From: Macrostomum hystrix
Taxonomy: Eukaryota > Platyhelminthes > Macrostomidae
DNA: 64,000 nt
Direction of reading: 5' to 3'
Assembly: GCA_950097015.1 (NCBI GenBank)
Contig: CATNEN010000005.1
Coordinates: 4,889,501-4,953,500, forward strand
Shown here: piece after piece, positions 12,473 through 23,774 of the stretch
How positions within the stretch are numbered: the first letter of the stretch is position 1
How the letters are laid out: each line of letters starts with the position of its first letter
The notes under the pieces: model-generated
What the model was told of the DNA's origin: nothing
What the model saw: the letters and a program-made list of their open reading frames with translations, nothing else
The model's database searches: none
Program-made: the position numbers and the translations under genes

Positions 12473-15400
12473 ATGCAGCAGCTAGGCCAGGTGACCAACA
12501 CCTCAGCAGTAACAGCAGCGGCAGCTGCAGGTGCCTCATCAGACTCTCAACCCGTTGATGCCACGTCCGCATCATCGTCAGCGGCGGCTGCTACCGCCTC
12601 CGCTGCATTCGGCAAAGGCTTCTATCTGCAGTCGGGTGAGATTTCATTTCGAATGCCGAATAATCTAATTTTTCCAGGAAGGCTGTGGGCAATGGCACAT
12701 CATTTGGTGACAGTATAGACCCAGTGAGGAGACAATTCTACCCCCCATTCCGCTGACTCCTGAGCACACACTCACACAGATGTGTACATCTGCCCTCACT
12801 TTCTCATCGTCATGCAGTGTACACTATCACTGTGCCTTGATGCTCTAGCACTAAGGACCCTGTCTCCCTGAGCTCGATTTCGCGGCTCGTACAATTCACG
12901 CCCTTGAGGGCCCACCTCCGAGGAACAGTGAGAGTGTGTGCTCAGGAGTCAGCAAATTGGGCAGAGTTGCATCCTGGCTGGCTGCAGGTCTAGAGTCACC
13001 AAATGATGCGCCATTGCCTGCAGCCCTCATGCAATTATTAATCGTTAATTAAAATTCCTAATCGTTTCCATCACCTCATTCCTAACAGTGCCAAGCTATC
13101 ATCACTCGCCGGAATGTGATTCGACTCATCAGCATCAGCAGCAGCTGCACCATCACCACTCATATTGGGGCGATACAACACCGCCGAATGCAACTCAGAT
13201 GTTACCTCTGCCACCAACATCGAGTGTCGGCAATGACAGAATCAACTATCTTCAGCAGCAGCAGCAGCAGCAGCAGCACAATGTCAGCGGCTACAGCGTC
13301 TGCGGCGCCGGCAGCAGCTGCAGCGGCAGCTCCGGCGGTGAGAGCAGCTTCAGCCAGCAGTTCTGCGACGAGTCCAGCTTGGTACTTAGCGGAGTCGGTG
13401 GCTCAGCTAGCAGGCATCAGCATCAGCAGCAGCTTCAGCCCCTACCGTTGACTCCACTGCACCAGCAGCAGCATCAGCAGCAGCAGCAGAATCATCATCA
13501 TTTGCCAATTCTAGCTGCGGCTCAACCGCCGATAATCGTCAAAGACTTCGATATGCCGGATCCGGACCTCGTGGCTGGCGATGTCGGCTCAGCCGTCCGC
13601 ATGGAAGATGAGGATGACGACTCGCTAGATGAGAAGGAGAAGAAAGCTGGTGAGCGCAACATCCTAAAAATACTAGATGCCAAATATCTCAGATCCTAAA
13701 AATCCTAAGTCCTTAAAATCCCAGATCCTTAGAATCCCAGATTTTCAAAATATCTGATACTCAGTATCATAGATCCCCAACGTCCCGGATCCTTAAAATC
13801 CCAGTTCCACAAAACCCTAGATCCTTAAATTCCAGGATCCTCAAAATCATTGATCATCAAATCTTTAGATCCTCAAAATCCTAGATCCTCAAAATTCTAG
13901 ATCCTCAAAATCCTAGATCCTCAAAATCCTAGATGCTCAAAATTCTAGTTTCTCAAAATTCTAGATCCTGAAAGTCTTAGATCCTCAAAATCCTAGATCC
14001 TCAAAATCCTTAGATCCTCAAAATCCTAGATGCTCAAAATTCTAGATCCTCAAAATCCTATAGATCCTCAAAATCCTAGATGCTCAAAATCCTAGATCCT
14101 CAAAATCATTGATCATCAAATCCTTAGATCCTCAAAATCCAAGTTCCTCAAAATCCCAATTCCTCAAAACCCTAGATCCTTAAAACCCCGGATTCTTAAA
14201 ATCCCGGATTCTTAACAACCTACACAACTTAAATTAGCATCAATGAAACTCCCAATTGCTTTGAATCATTTCGCAATGGGGTATGCGAGTAATTTATGCG
14301 AGCATAATTTAGCTGATATCGCTAGTGACATATGCGTCTCCTTAATCGTATTATAGTGCCACAGGTGAACGTATTGGCTCATTATTTTTATAGCTAAGGC
14401 TATTTGTTCTCGCATTTTCAATGAATCCAGTAGACTAGGAGTATAAAATCAAGGTTCTATAATATATCTTGTATCCTTATTAAATAAGGGCTTCATGTCT
14501 CGGGTCTGATTTAGTGTTTCAGGTAAGAATTTCAGATAAACTTCATGTCTTGACGTGTGTGAGTGTGTGCTAACTGGGCCACTTCCTGCATAGCGCAAGT
14601 CTTCTATAAAAACTGCGAAGGTTAATGAATAATTCACAATGTCACTTTCAAGGCTATAGCTATATATATAGAGGTCAAGCATTGACCACACTAGGACACT
14701 GAAATTCGACACTCTTGGGAACATTGCTAACGCCATTGCATTTCTTCTTTCCAAGGTATAGAGAATTGTAGCTTCGACAAAGCTTAACACCCATACAGAG
14801 AGAGAAAGCATTTTATTCTGAACTGTACAAGCTTTTTTATAGTCAAAGCTTTAATCGCAATTACGACATTACAGACATTGTATAGGATTTTATAATTCTT
14901 GGGAAAATTGGGAAGAAACTGATTTGTTTACCTGTTTGTTGGAGGGCATAGGCGGATGGGCGGAGCCTGTGTCGGTATTATCCTATCTGTTTAGGTTGGG
15001 ACAACGAAATCATGCCATGAAGCTATATAATTCCTTGAAGTTGTCCACCTGTGCGGCGGCGGTGGCAGCAGCAGCAGCAGCAGCAGAGGAATGCCATTTA
15101 TGTAAATTTGTGTGTATATTCTAGGCTGGATTTGTTCTATAGGCTGGGGGTAAATTTCCCAACCCTCAGATAATGGCTAACTGATAAGGATGCAGCGCTT
15201 GCAGTGTTCCGCACAATGCCCCCCGCAATTGAACGATGCCATCTGCCGCTTTGCAAAAGTTAAATGCTTCGAGGAAGAAAAATTGAGAGAGAAAAAAGGC
15301 ACATAGGTAAAAGCCGATGCATTTGACTTTTCTGATTTTTGCCATGCAAATTCCAGGATAAACGAGAAACAAATTTTTTCGAAACAAAAAACAACCTGCA

Positions 15401-18400
15401 TGGCCGGTGCTTTAAGCTGACTGTATTGTCTAATGTATTGTCTAATGATAAAAGCCATATGTTAGGAAATGTGTAGCATTGTGGGCACACACACATACCT
15501 GCTGTGGTGGTACAATCATATAGCATAGATGAAAGTGTGAATCTTTAATAATATACTATACATGTTAGAACTTTACACCAATCTGCTAATACTAGAGCCG
15601 ATAACATAGATATCTTGAACGCATATCCGTTTAGCGTCTTGGTTACCATAGAAACTGGTTTTTATTTAGATTCTGTTCCGATTCCGACAGTTTAAATTGG
15701 CCTTCATCAATTAAAGATGAGATATTGCAAGCAACATCTTACACTTTAATGCAGAATTTGTATTTGTCATAGCCGGATAGAGGTGATAGAGTTTAACATT
15801 TCAGAATAATAATGAGATGCTTCTCAGATACAACCGATATAGAGTCAATTGAGTGTGGCTTGAATTTCCTATCGACCAATATCCACTGCATTGCTTTCTT
15901 ATCCACCCTTATTCGCTCCTATCCATTGATATCCACTCCTATCCACTCCTATCCACTCCTATCCACTCCTATCCACTCCTATCCACTCCTATCCACTCCT
16001 ATCCACTCCTATCCACTCCTATCCACTCCTATCCACTCCTATCCACTCCTATGCACTCCTATCCCTTCCTATCCACTCCTATCCACTCCTATCCACTCCT
16101 ATCCACTCCTATCCACTCCTATCCACTCCTATCCACTCCTATCCACTCCTATCCACTCCTATCCACTCCTATCCACTCCTATCCACTCCTATCCACTCCT
16201 ATACACTCCTATCCACTCCTATCCACTCCTATACACTCCTATCCACTCCTATCCACTCCTATACACTCCTATCCACTCCTATCCACTCCTATACACTCCT
16301 ATCCACTCCTATCCACTCCTATCCACTCCTATCCACTCCTATCCACTCCTATCCACTCCTATCCCCTCCTATCCACTCCTATCCACTCCTATCCACTCCT
16401 ATCCACTCCTATACACTCCTATCCACTCCTATCCACTCCTATACACTCCTATCCACTCCTATCCACTCCTATCCACTCCTATCCACTCCTATCCACTCCT
16501 ATCCACTCCTATCCCCTCCTATCCACTCCTATCCACTCCTATCCACTCCTATCCACTCCTATCCACTCCTATCCACTCCTATCCACTCCTATCCACTCCT
16601 ATCCACTCCTATCCACTCCTATCCATACTCATCCGCAGGCGCTCGCCGCTCGGAGAAGCCCCCCTACTCCTACATCGCCCTGATAGTGATGGCCATCCAG
16701 GCTTCACCACTGAAGCGCTGCACCCTAGCGGAGATCTATCAGTATCTGCAGGACAACTTCATCTTCTTCCGCGGACAATACCAGGGCTGGAAGAACTCCG
16801 TGCGCCACAATCTGTCACTCAACGAGTGCTTCATCAAGCTGCCAAAGGGTGAGAACTTCTGCACTGAAGATTATTTTTTTCACGCTTCTCTTTAAGACAA
16901 ATGAAAATAGATTTCACAAGAAAGTTTAGTTATTTCACCCGCCCCAAGTGGGCCAGATGTGCAGCTGACAGCACAGCCGCAGCTATTGCGCGGCGCATCT
17001 GAAGGCTGCGTACGGCTGTTCAGTCCATGGACTGGGGGGACGCCACACCCACCCTCAATTACCCCAGCTGATGCTTAGTACCCATTTAACAGCTGGGTGA
17101 ATTGAAGCAATGCCGAGCAAACTTTCTTGCTAAAGAACACAAATTGTTCCAATGGAGTCGGGAATCGAACCCCCGACCTTTAAGCCATGACCCCTTTGTT
17201 ATAATTCAAACAACCCGCTTAATAAACATTAGAGAAGTTATCTATTGATAGCAAACAGGAATCCAGTTTTTTTCACTCTTTATCCGAAAAAAGACTGGCA
17301 TATAGCACCAATGAAAAGTAGCAAATCACTGCTTCTCGCAAACATTTCAAAGACATATTGCTCTTCGAACAAGCGCAACAAAAAATCGCGTTTTCCTGGA
17401 AACACAAATGTTTACGCTGCAAAAGTGATACAATTTAAACTAGAAATAGCGTTTGTCAGTGGCAAATCTCATCCAATATAAAGGTAAGGGTGTATCAAAT
17501 TCAAGAAACAATTTCGACCATTTCGATTCCAAGCCTATAGTGCTTAAGTGAAGATGGTTTCAAGTGTTGTGTCTGCAGTGAGTGGCATCGCGCATGCCGA
17601 AATTCAGAAGTTAATATTCTGAGATTTCAGTCAAGGAAAAATTTTTAGTAAAACAGCTTCAAAGTTAAACAATCCGCAAGCTTCAACCCCCAGCTGTTAA
17701 CGGTTTATTTTAACGACTAATTCGCAGCCACAGAGATCAGATAGATCTGCTTGGATTCTTGGAAGCAGGCAAGACAGTCTTGCTGAAATGCTGTAAAAGT
17801 TTTGGAAAATCTTGTTTAAAAATAAACAATTCTATTAGTCTCCAGGCCCTTATGCGTCGCTTTCTAAGATCTCGCCGTACCGGACCTTCATCTGTCAATA
17901 TAACTTGCCTTATCGTACTCTACCACTCTCTCTCACTCTGCAATCTAAAATCTACTATGGATTATCTATTTTTTTAAATCTACCAACTACTATCTAACAC
18001 CTACCGTCCACCATCTACCATCGACCATCTACCGCCCACCGTCTACCATCTACCATCTACCGTCCACCGTCTACCATCTACCATCTACCTTCCACCATCT
18101 ACCATCTACCATCTACCATCTACCGTCTACCATCTACCGTCCACCGTCTACCATCTACCATCTACCATCTACCGTCTACCATCTACTATCTACCATCTAC
18201 CATCTTCCATCTACCATCTACCATCTGCCATCTACCCTCTACCATCTACCATCTACCGTCCACCGTCTACCATCTACCATCTGCCATCTACCATTTACCA
18301 TCTACCATCTACCATCTACCATCTGCCATCTACCATCTACCATCTACCGTCCACCGTCTACCATCTACCATCTGCCATCTACCATCAACCATCCGTGCAG

Positions 18401-19050
18401 GCATAGGCCGGCCCGGTAAAGGTCACTACTGGACCATCGACCAGCAGGCAGAGCTGATGTTTGAAGATGGCAGCTATCGACGCAGGCCGCGGGGTTTTCG
18501 TCGAAACAAATCGTCTGTTCAGCAACAACCGCAGCCGCAGCATCAGCAACAGCAGCAGCAGCAACAGCAACTGCAGCATCAGCAGCAGCAGCAGCAGTTT
18601 CATTCTCACCATCATCCGGCCTATCCGCTGCATCAGTCTTATCCTCCACCGCTCGATGACCCGTCTGTCCAGCAGCAGCAGCAGCATCTTCAGCCAGATC
18701 AGCAGCAGCAGACATCAGTGACACCTACTGGATCCTGCGGCCAGTTGAGCCTGGACTGCAATCCGTGCTGGTACAGTCAGTACCCTGACACTGGCTGCTA
18801 CCTTGGCGTACACCACCATCATCATTATGGGTCGGCTGCGGCGGCAGCTGCGGCTGCTGCTGCTGCGGCTGCGGCTGCTACCAGCGCTGTCACTTATACT
18901 TGGTCGGGATTTCATCATCATCATCATCACACCCAGCAGCAACAGCAGCAGCAGCTACAACAGCAGCAACAGCAGCAGCAGCTACAACAGCAGCAACAGC
19001 AGCAGCAGCATCTATATGCTTATCCTCCTGAAGCTTTTGGTGCAGTTTAA
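12473..19050 (+). CDS. foxF: Forkhead transcription factor of the FoxF class
   Basis: Four exons: 12473-12635, 13089-13649, 16639-16848, 18401-19050. All junctions are phase 1 with GT-AG borders; the joined frame encodes 527 residues. The forkhead domain is about residues 247-345, split by the third intron. It begins [16 protein letters not shown], has the recognition-helix core [21 protein letters not shown], and ends [28 protein letters not shown]. That wing-2 signature is typical of FoxF. FoxF proteins bind DNA in the nucleus and pattern visceral or non-somatic mesoderm (family knowledge). Outside the domain the protein is low complexity: an Ala/Ser-rich N-terminus, then long Gln, His and Ala runs. 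[14 protein letters not shown] acidic-basic stretch precedes the domain. Introns hold an inverted SINE pair (first), two minisatellites (second), and a SINE plus a 7-bp minisatellite (third). The start is the first ATG in the open frame. The end could be extended by splicing but TAA at 19048 is the simplest reading. Confidence 0.9.
12675..12845 (-). mobile_element. SINE family A, minus-oriented copy, 5' truncated
   Basis: Matches the family's 3' half (GGGCAATGGCACATCATTTGGT, here from the minus-strand tail end) and ends abruptly where an oppositely oriented copy begins. It lies in foxF intron 1. Confidence 0.75.
12846..13030 (+). mobile_element. SINE family A, plus-oriented copy
   Basis: Starts in the tRNA-like head (degraded GAGCTCGATTTCG at about 12871) and ends TCACCAAATGATGCGCCATT, CTGCAGCCCTCATGC, AATTATTAAT. 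It is joined head to head with the minus copy; the pair makes up most of foxF intron 1. Confidence 0.75.
13675..14220. repeat. 16-bp minisatellite in foxF intron 2
   Basis: Repeated AGATCCTCAAAATCCT with frequent point variants; starts about 25 bp after the exon 2 donor. Confidence 0.9.
14221..15800. other. Middle of foxF intron 2
   Basis: Ordinary-complexity intronic DNA. A 120-codon antisense open frame (14811-14449) has a hydrophobic N-terminus, but no splice or family support was found. Confidence 0.4.
15905..16625. repeat. 10-bp minisatellite at the 3' end of foxF intron 2
   Basis: About 72 nearly perfect copies of ATCCACTCCT. ATACACTCCT variants recur every 30 bp over parts of it. The array stops about 12 bp before the acceptor AG at 16637-16638, so the array itself supplies most of the upstream C/T-rich context of the splice site. 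Confidence 0.97.
16930..17205 (-). mobile_element. SINE family B copy in foxF intron 3
   Basis: The tRNA-like head is at the right: on the minus strand GGGGGTTCGATTCCCGAC fits a Pol III B box. The body contains GGCGCATCTGAAGGCTGCG and TGTTCAGTCCATGGACTG, shared with copies at 27770, 38815 and 57290. Confidence 0.85.
17995..18388. repeat. 7-bp minisatellite at the 3' end of foxF intron 3
   Basis: Repeats of CATCTAC with CGTCTAC and CGTCCAC variants end about 12 bp before the acceptor AG at 18399-18400. C/T-rich on the sense strand. Confidence 0.93.
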
Positions 19051-19590
19051 TATTTCTTATGGTAATTATAATTGCTTTTTAATCTGTTCTGTGTACACAA
19101 GCTTCAATTTATGACGCTGTATATTTCGATTTGATTTCGATAGCTTAAAACAAACGGCGATTGACCTTGGCTAGAAGACAATCAAATTTCAACCTTTCAC
19201 AATGCAAATTTTGTTCTGTAAAGAAACAAGCTTCATTTATTATCCCGCGAATTAAGAAAATTTGTATTTCTACCAACATTAAGCAGCTGTACTATGCTTA
19301 TTTGCTTTCAGCAGAAACAACTTTTGCATCACTTTCAATGCTGTAAAGACAACCTTACATGTTTTAGCGAAGAAATGCTTGTTATACTCGTAAATACAAC
19401 TCACATATCATATACAATATGCCTAATAAAACATCATTCACTACTACAATCTGTAATTTACAATCTGTATTTTAAAGCATATAGAATCTGTTTTCTATTT
19501 CGTTGAAGAAACACTGCTGATCAGATCCATTTTCGTCAACGGAAAATTATTATAATACGTATATTTGATGTCAGTGAACTGTCAGTAAAA
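19051..19590. other. Downstream of foxF
   Basis: AT-rich, probably 3' UTR and intergenic. Poly(A)-signal-like AATAAA occurs near 19424 (CCTAATAAAACATC). Confidence 0.4.
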
Positions 19591-20030
19591 TGTCAGAAGT
19601 GAAATGTTAGTGAATATTGAAATGTCAGTGAAATACAATTAGTGAAACGTCAGTGAATTGTGAGTGAAATGTCATTAGTGAAATGTCAGTGAACTCTCAG
19701 TGAACTGTCACTCTTGAATTACCAGTGAAATGTCAGTGAATTGTCCGTGAACTATCATTAGTGAAATTTCAGTGAAATGTCAGTGAAATTTCAGTGAAAT
19801 GTCAGTGAAATTTCAGTGAAATGTCAGTGAAATGTCAGTGAAATGTCAGTAAAATGTCAGTGAAATGTCAGTGAAATGTCAGTGAAATGTCAGTGAAATG
19901 TCAGTGAAATGTCAGTGCAATGTCAGTAAAATGTCAGTGAAATGTCAGTAAAATGTCAGTAAAATGTCAGTAAAATGTCAGTAAAATGTCAGTAAAATGT
20001 CAGTAAAATGTCAGTAAAATGTAAGTGAAG
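19560..20030. repeat. 11-bp minisatellite
   Basis: Repeats of AAATGTCAGTG, degenerate on the left, nearly perfect at 19780-20020, with AAATGTCAGTA variants clustered at the right end. Confidence 0.93.
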
Positions 20031-20850
20031 TGACAGGAATTTAGGCTGAGATTTGTTAGATGTCCAAGACAAAATAGCGTACAAAAGTGAAAGTTGATTG
20101 TGGGTAGCGACTAATTCTATTTTCGCCGCAGTATGAGCATTAAGTGAAGATAATATCGCGTCAAGTTGTTGCGCCGTTTCCATGGGTGAAGGTGAATTAA
20201 CAATTTGCGACGCTATAACTTTAACGACACAGACCTAATTTTGTGGACAAATAAAACTTCAAGCTTTAGAAGTGGTTCCGTTATTATACAACTGTGTCAG
20301 ATCTACCTGTCTAGTGTGAGTATTTTACACTACTGTGCAAAGGTATTTCACCTTTTATTCGCATTTCAATCAGTCCGAACACACGCGCACACATCTATAT
20401 AACTATGCACGAGTCCCAGATACTTGACTACTAATTTAGCCAGTCATAACAGGGCAGCTATTAAACTTAGCGGCATATATAAATAAAGGGGAAAATTGTA
20501 GGACTTGCGAATAATTTTTTAAAGATATAAAATTAGTCGCTCTACGTGTTTGTCCATTATTTAGTTCCGTCTGCAGCTAGGAGCAATAACGGGAGCCGCA
20601 AACTTTATCTTTAGTGGCGATGGATGCATTGCTTAAATATGTCTAAAACTTGCGTTCTATTCTGCTTTTTTGTTTAGCGGAATTCAGCAATTTGACACAT
20701 TAACTGCCCACGCCTTTGTGGTGGGTGGCTTTGAAGTATGAAGCATGAAGTCACTGAGAGCAGCCATTGCGTATGTCTTTCGGGATGCCATAACGCTGCC
20801 TTTGGTAATCCTAGCCGTCTTTGAGGTGTGCTAATCCAGCGTTTGTTAAA
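20031..20850. other. Intergenic DNA, nothing recognised
   Basis: No supported exon. Several short open frames without family similarity. Confidence 0.4.
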
Positions 20851-20854
20851 GGAA

Positions 20855-21130
20855 TGGGAATCCTACCTGTCTTTGGGGTGTGGGAATCCTACCTGTCTTC
20901 TAAGGTATGGGAATCCTACCTGTCTTCTAAGGTATGGGAATCCTACCTGTCTTCTAAGGATGGGAATCCTACCTGTCTTCTAAGGTATGGGAATCCTACC
21001 TGTCTTTTAAGGTATGGGAATCCTACCTGTCTTTGGGGTGTGGGAATCCTACCTGTCTTTTAAGGTATGGGAATCCTAACTGCCTTTTAAGGTGTGGGAA
21101 TCCTACCTGTCTTTGACGTGTGGAATCGTA
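20855..21130. repeat. 27-bp minisatellite
   Basis: About ten copies of a unit containing GGGAATCCTACCTGTCTT followed by TAAGGTAT or TGGGGTGT. Confidence 0.9.
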
Positions 21131-21355
21131 CCTGAGTTTGAGGTGTGGTATATTATATTCATTTGAGCTATAGAATCCTACCTGTGTTTTGAAACAATTG
21201 AATCATTAAGCGAAGACGACAACCAATGTACACTACTCTGCTAAGTAGTTAGTTTTGCTTAAAATTTTCGCTTTCGGTTGTTTTTGTTTAAAATCCTAAT
21301 TATTTTAGGCTGAAAATGACTAAACGACTAAATTAAGCTTCATTTAACTGTTAAA

Positions 21356-21490
21356 CCGAAAGACATCGTCCTTCACAAGACCGAAATTTTACAACGCCGA
21401 AAAGTAAAAATGCGGACCCCTTCACAAGTCCCTTGAAAAGGACAATGCAATGTGAAGTTTCGGTCTTGTGAAGGACGATGTCTTTCGGTC
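21356..21490. repeat. Long perfect hairpin
   Basis: About 29-30 bases beginning GAAAGACATCGTCCTTCACA (21358-21387) are exactly complementary to 21459-21487, with about a 70-base loop. The TCTTTCGGTCTTGTGAAG end repeats once more directly after the right arm. Confidence 0.8.
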
Positions 21491-21760
21491 TTGTGAAGCC
21501 ACCCCGGCAGCCGGAGTGCCTCAACCCAGGCCCGCACACGCACAGACCTGGCCAAACCAGGGGAGGACTTAGATGCCTGAAGGGTAGGGACGAGAGGACC
21601 AAGCCACGCGCGCAGACGGCTGGTGAAGCCTCGCCACTCAGAGCACGCATGGTTGGTGCACACCCGCCCCACCCCCCATACAACGCCTCACACCCGGCCC
21701 AACGCGCAAACACGAACTCAAACAAGCAGGCATGCAGAAGGCAGGGGTTAAGCTACTTTT
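21490..21760. other. GC-rich island next to the hairpin
   Basis: Markedly C/G-rich relative to its surroundings and open in several frames on both strands. No domain recognised. Could be part of an unidentified transposable element whose edge is the hairpin. Confidence 0.35.
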
Positions 21761-22980
21761 TAATTAGCTTTGGTTGCACATAATAAGGTGCATCTCCGCA
21801 AGTCACTACTTCGCAAACCTCCAACTAAGCCCCGAAGTAATCGTGACTTGGAAAGTGAGGCAGCGACACTAGCCGCTGACCCACTCAGCCCCAAAGCCAT
21901 CACAGTAAACACAGTCCAACAATGCGTATATGACCTTATGGCATCACATTGTCCTAATTCGTCTTATTTGGCTGCTCCATCTATGCAATCCGTTTTAATA
22001 ATTATATACTCGTATGAATAAAACAGCACAAAGCAGCTTCGGCTAATGAAAAAAGCATATGCGCATAGAATACCAAAAAAATTATTATGGGCCAGCCATG
22101 GCGAAAAAACGGAGCTGTTGTTGCAAAACTTGCGACCACGCTTGCTTAAAGTAGAGCTATTCGCCTAGGACTATTGTCTATTGTGCTGAAATCTTTCGCG
22201 GTTTTTCCATAGAAAAATGAAGAGGATGAAGTGAAGAAATTCTAGGCAGTTATTTAATTAAAAAATTCTTTTCATCCGCATCTTCTGTTGTATCTATATA
22301 TACTGCGGCAAAGGGAATCCGTATCTGTTAAGCTTTACAGCTGACGAAACCAAGTTTAGCGCATTTCTATTTCAAAACTCTTCCACTGGATTATCTGTGT
22401 AAGTATTCGGAGTAAATCCTGAATTTCTAATTAGTAGGACTACCAAGCCATTTTGCCGCCCGTTTTTATACAATTTTTTTGGCAGCGCCCAAATGCTAAC
22501 AGCGTTGGGTGGTGACTGATTGGTTGACAGACTAGGCGATGGTGTCCTGTGGTTGAGTTGCGCCTAATATTTTGGCTTGAGCATTGAAATTTGAGAAATT
22601 CGCGTCAGGGTGTCCATAGTAGCTTAGTTCAACCTGTTGTAGCCCTTGAAGGTCCAGCAGTCTGTCTAGATAAAGGTAGGTGACAAAGGTAGGTGACAAA
22701 GGTAGGTCTCCGAAGACGGAGATGATGCAGGCACATTCGGGTGACATGCTGATAAAGTTTGAAGGTCTGGAAAGGCCGCACTGAGGCGCAGTGCAAATTC
22801 GTGTAAGGGGTGTATGAAATACACTAGCTCTTATCGGACCTTCGGCCAGAAACATTGAATATCTCGACGGTCTGAAGAGCTGGCGACTTGTTTCTTGTTT
22901 CAGAAGATGCGCAACAAAAAGTTGGCCCGTGTTCTTGAGTTTCGTGTGCTTGCATTGTTCCGCTCGGGTGCAGCAAAAAA
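21761..22980. other. Intergenic DNA, nothing recognised
   Basis: No supported exon. The antisense open frame 23131-22532 overlaps a dispersed repeat and is not convincing. A short AAAGGTAGGTGAC duplication lies at 22670-22705. Confidence 0.35.
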
Positions 22981-22989
22981 AATTGTCAG

Positions 22990-23115
22990 GGGAAAATTCC
23001 CCCCCCCTTGGTAGTTCTACTGCTAATCCCCCCAGGGGAAAAAACCACGGAGGTATTTCAAATACCCACATCCTTACTTTCACAATAGCTCCCAAACGGA
23101 ATGAAAGATTTTCGC
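22990..23115. repeat. Dispersed repeat fragment, also near 55300-55370 in inverted orientation
   Basis: GGTATTTCAAATACC ... ATAGCTCCCAAACGGAATGA here resembles the reverse complement of 55310-55370 (GGTATTTCAAACACC ... ATAGCTCCCAAACCGAATGA). Family unknown. Confidence 0.5.
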
Positions 23116-23189
23116 GAAAGTGAATTGACATGAATTAACATTGCTCGGTATACACCTTTTTGGCGAATCAGTTTTTAGTTCAAAAATGT

Positions 23190-23335
23190 ATATACTACAT
23201 TATTATACTATATACTATAATGTATATATATACTATATAATATAATAGTATATAATATAATATAATATAATATAATAATATAATAATATAATATATACAA
23301 TACTATATATATACTCTATACTATATTACAAAAGT
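23190..23335. repeat. AT microsatellite (TATAA-rich)
   Basis: Almost pure A/T with TATAATATAA runs. Confidence 0.85.
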
Positions 23336-23774
23336 ATTAAAGATAGTACAATACGAGCCATAGTCGATAACAATAGCCGCCATAGTTACATGTTTTCATT
23401 TTATGAGCAGAACATTTTTGCCACCAGACACCAGACACTTTCGGATAGAGTGTAAAACTTTAGCCAGGGGATTTAGATGGCGATTGGTTGAATATTCTAG
23501 GAGATACAGAAAAAAAAGAAAAAATTGGGCCTTCAAAACACGCCGTGCTCTTTCTAATGTTAAGCCAAGAATGCGTTGAGGGAGATAGCTAAGGCCATTT
23601 TTTTAAATTCGGCGATCTTTAGCGAGACATTTTGAGCAAGTTCTAGAGCAGGTACTAGCGATTTATTTTAATGTTTTTTTAGTATTCATTGTATTCACGC
23701 AATTTGTTTTGTAAGCATGCCATGCCTTCCAGCTCTGCGCACTGTGATGACATAAAAACATAGTCTCACAAGAA

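Noticed and set aside
14449-14811. 120-codon antisense frame with hydrophobic start inside foxF intron 2
   Set aside because: No recognisable family, no promoter or poly(A) evidence; kept only as a note in the intron entry.
15812-16852. 346-codon frame of [10 protein letters not shown] repeats
   Set aside because: Translation of the ATCCACTCCT array in foxF intron 2; the true exon after it is in another frame and begins at 16639.
22532-23131. 199-codon antisense frame
   Set aside because: Overlaps a dispersed repeat and low-complexity runs; no domain, splice or composition support.
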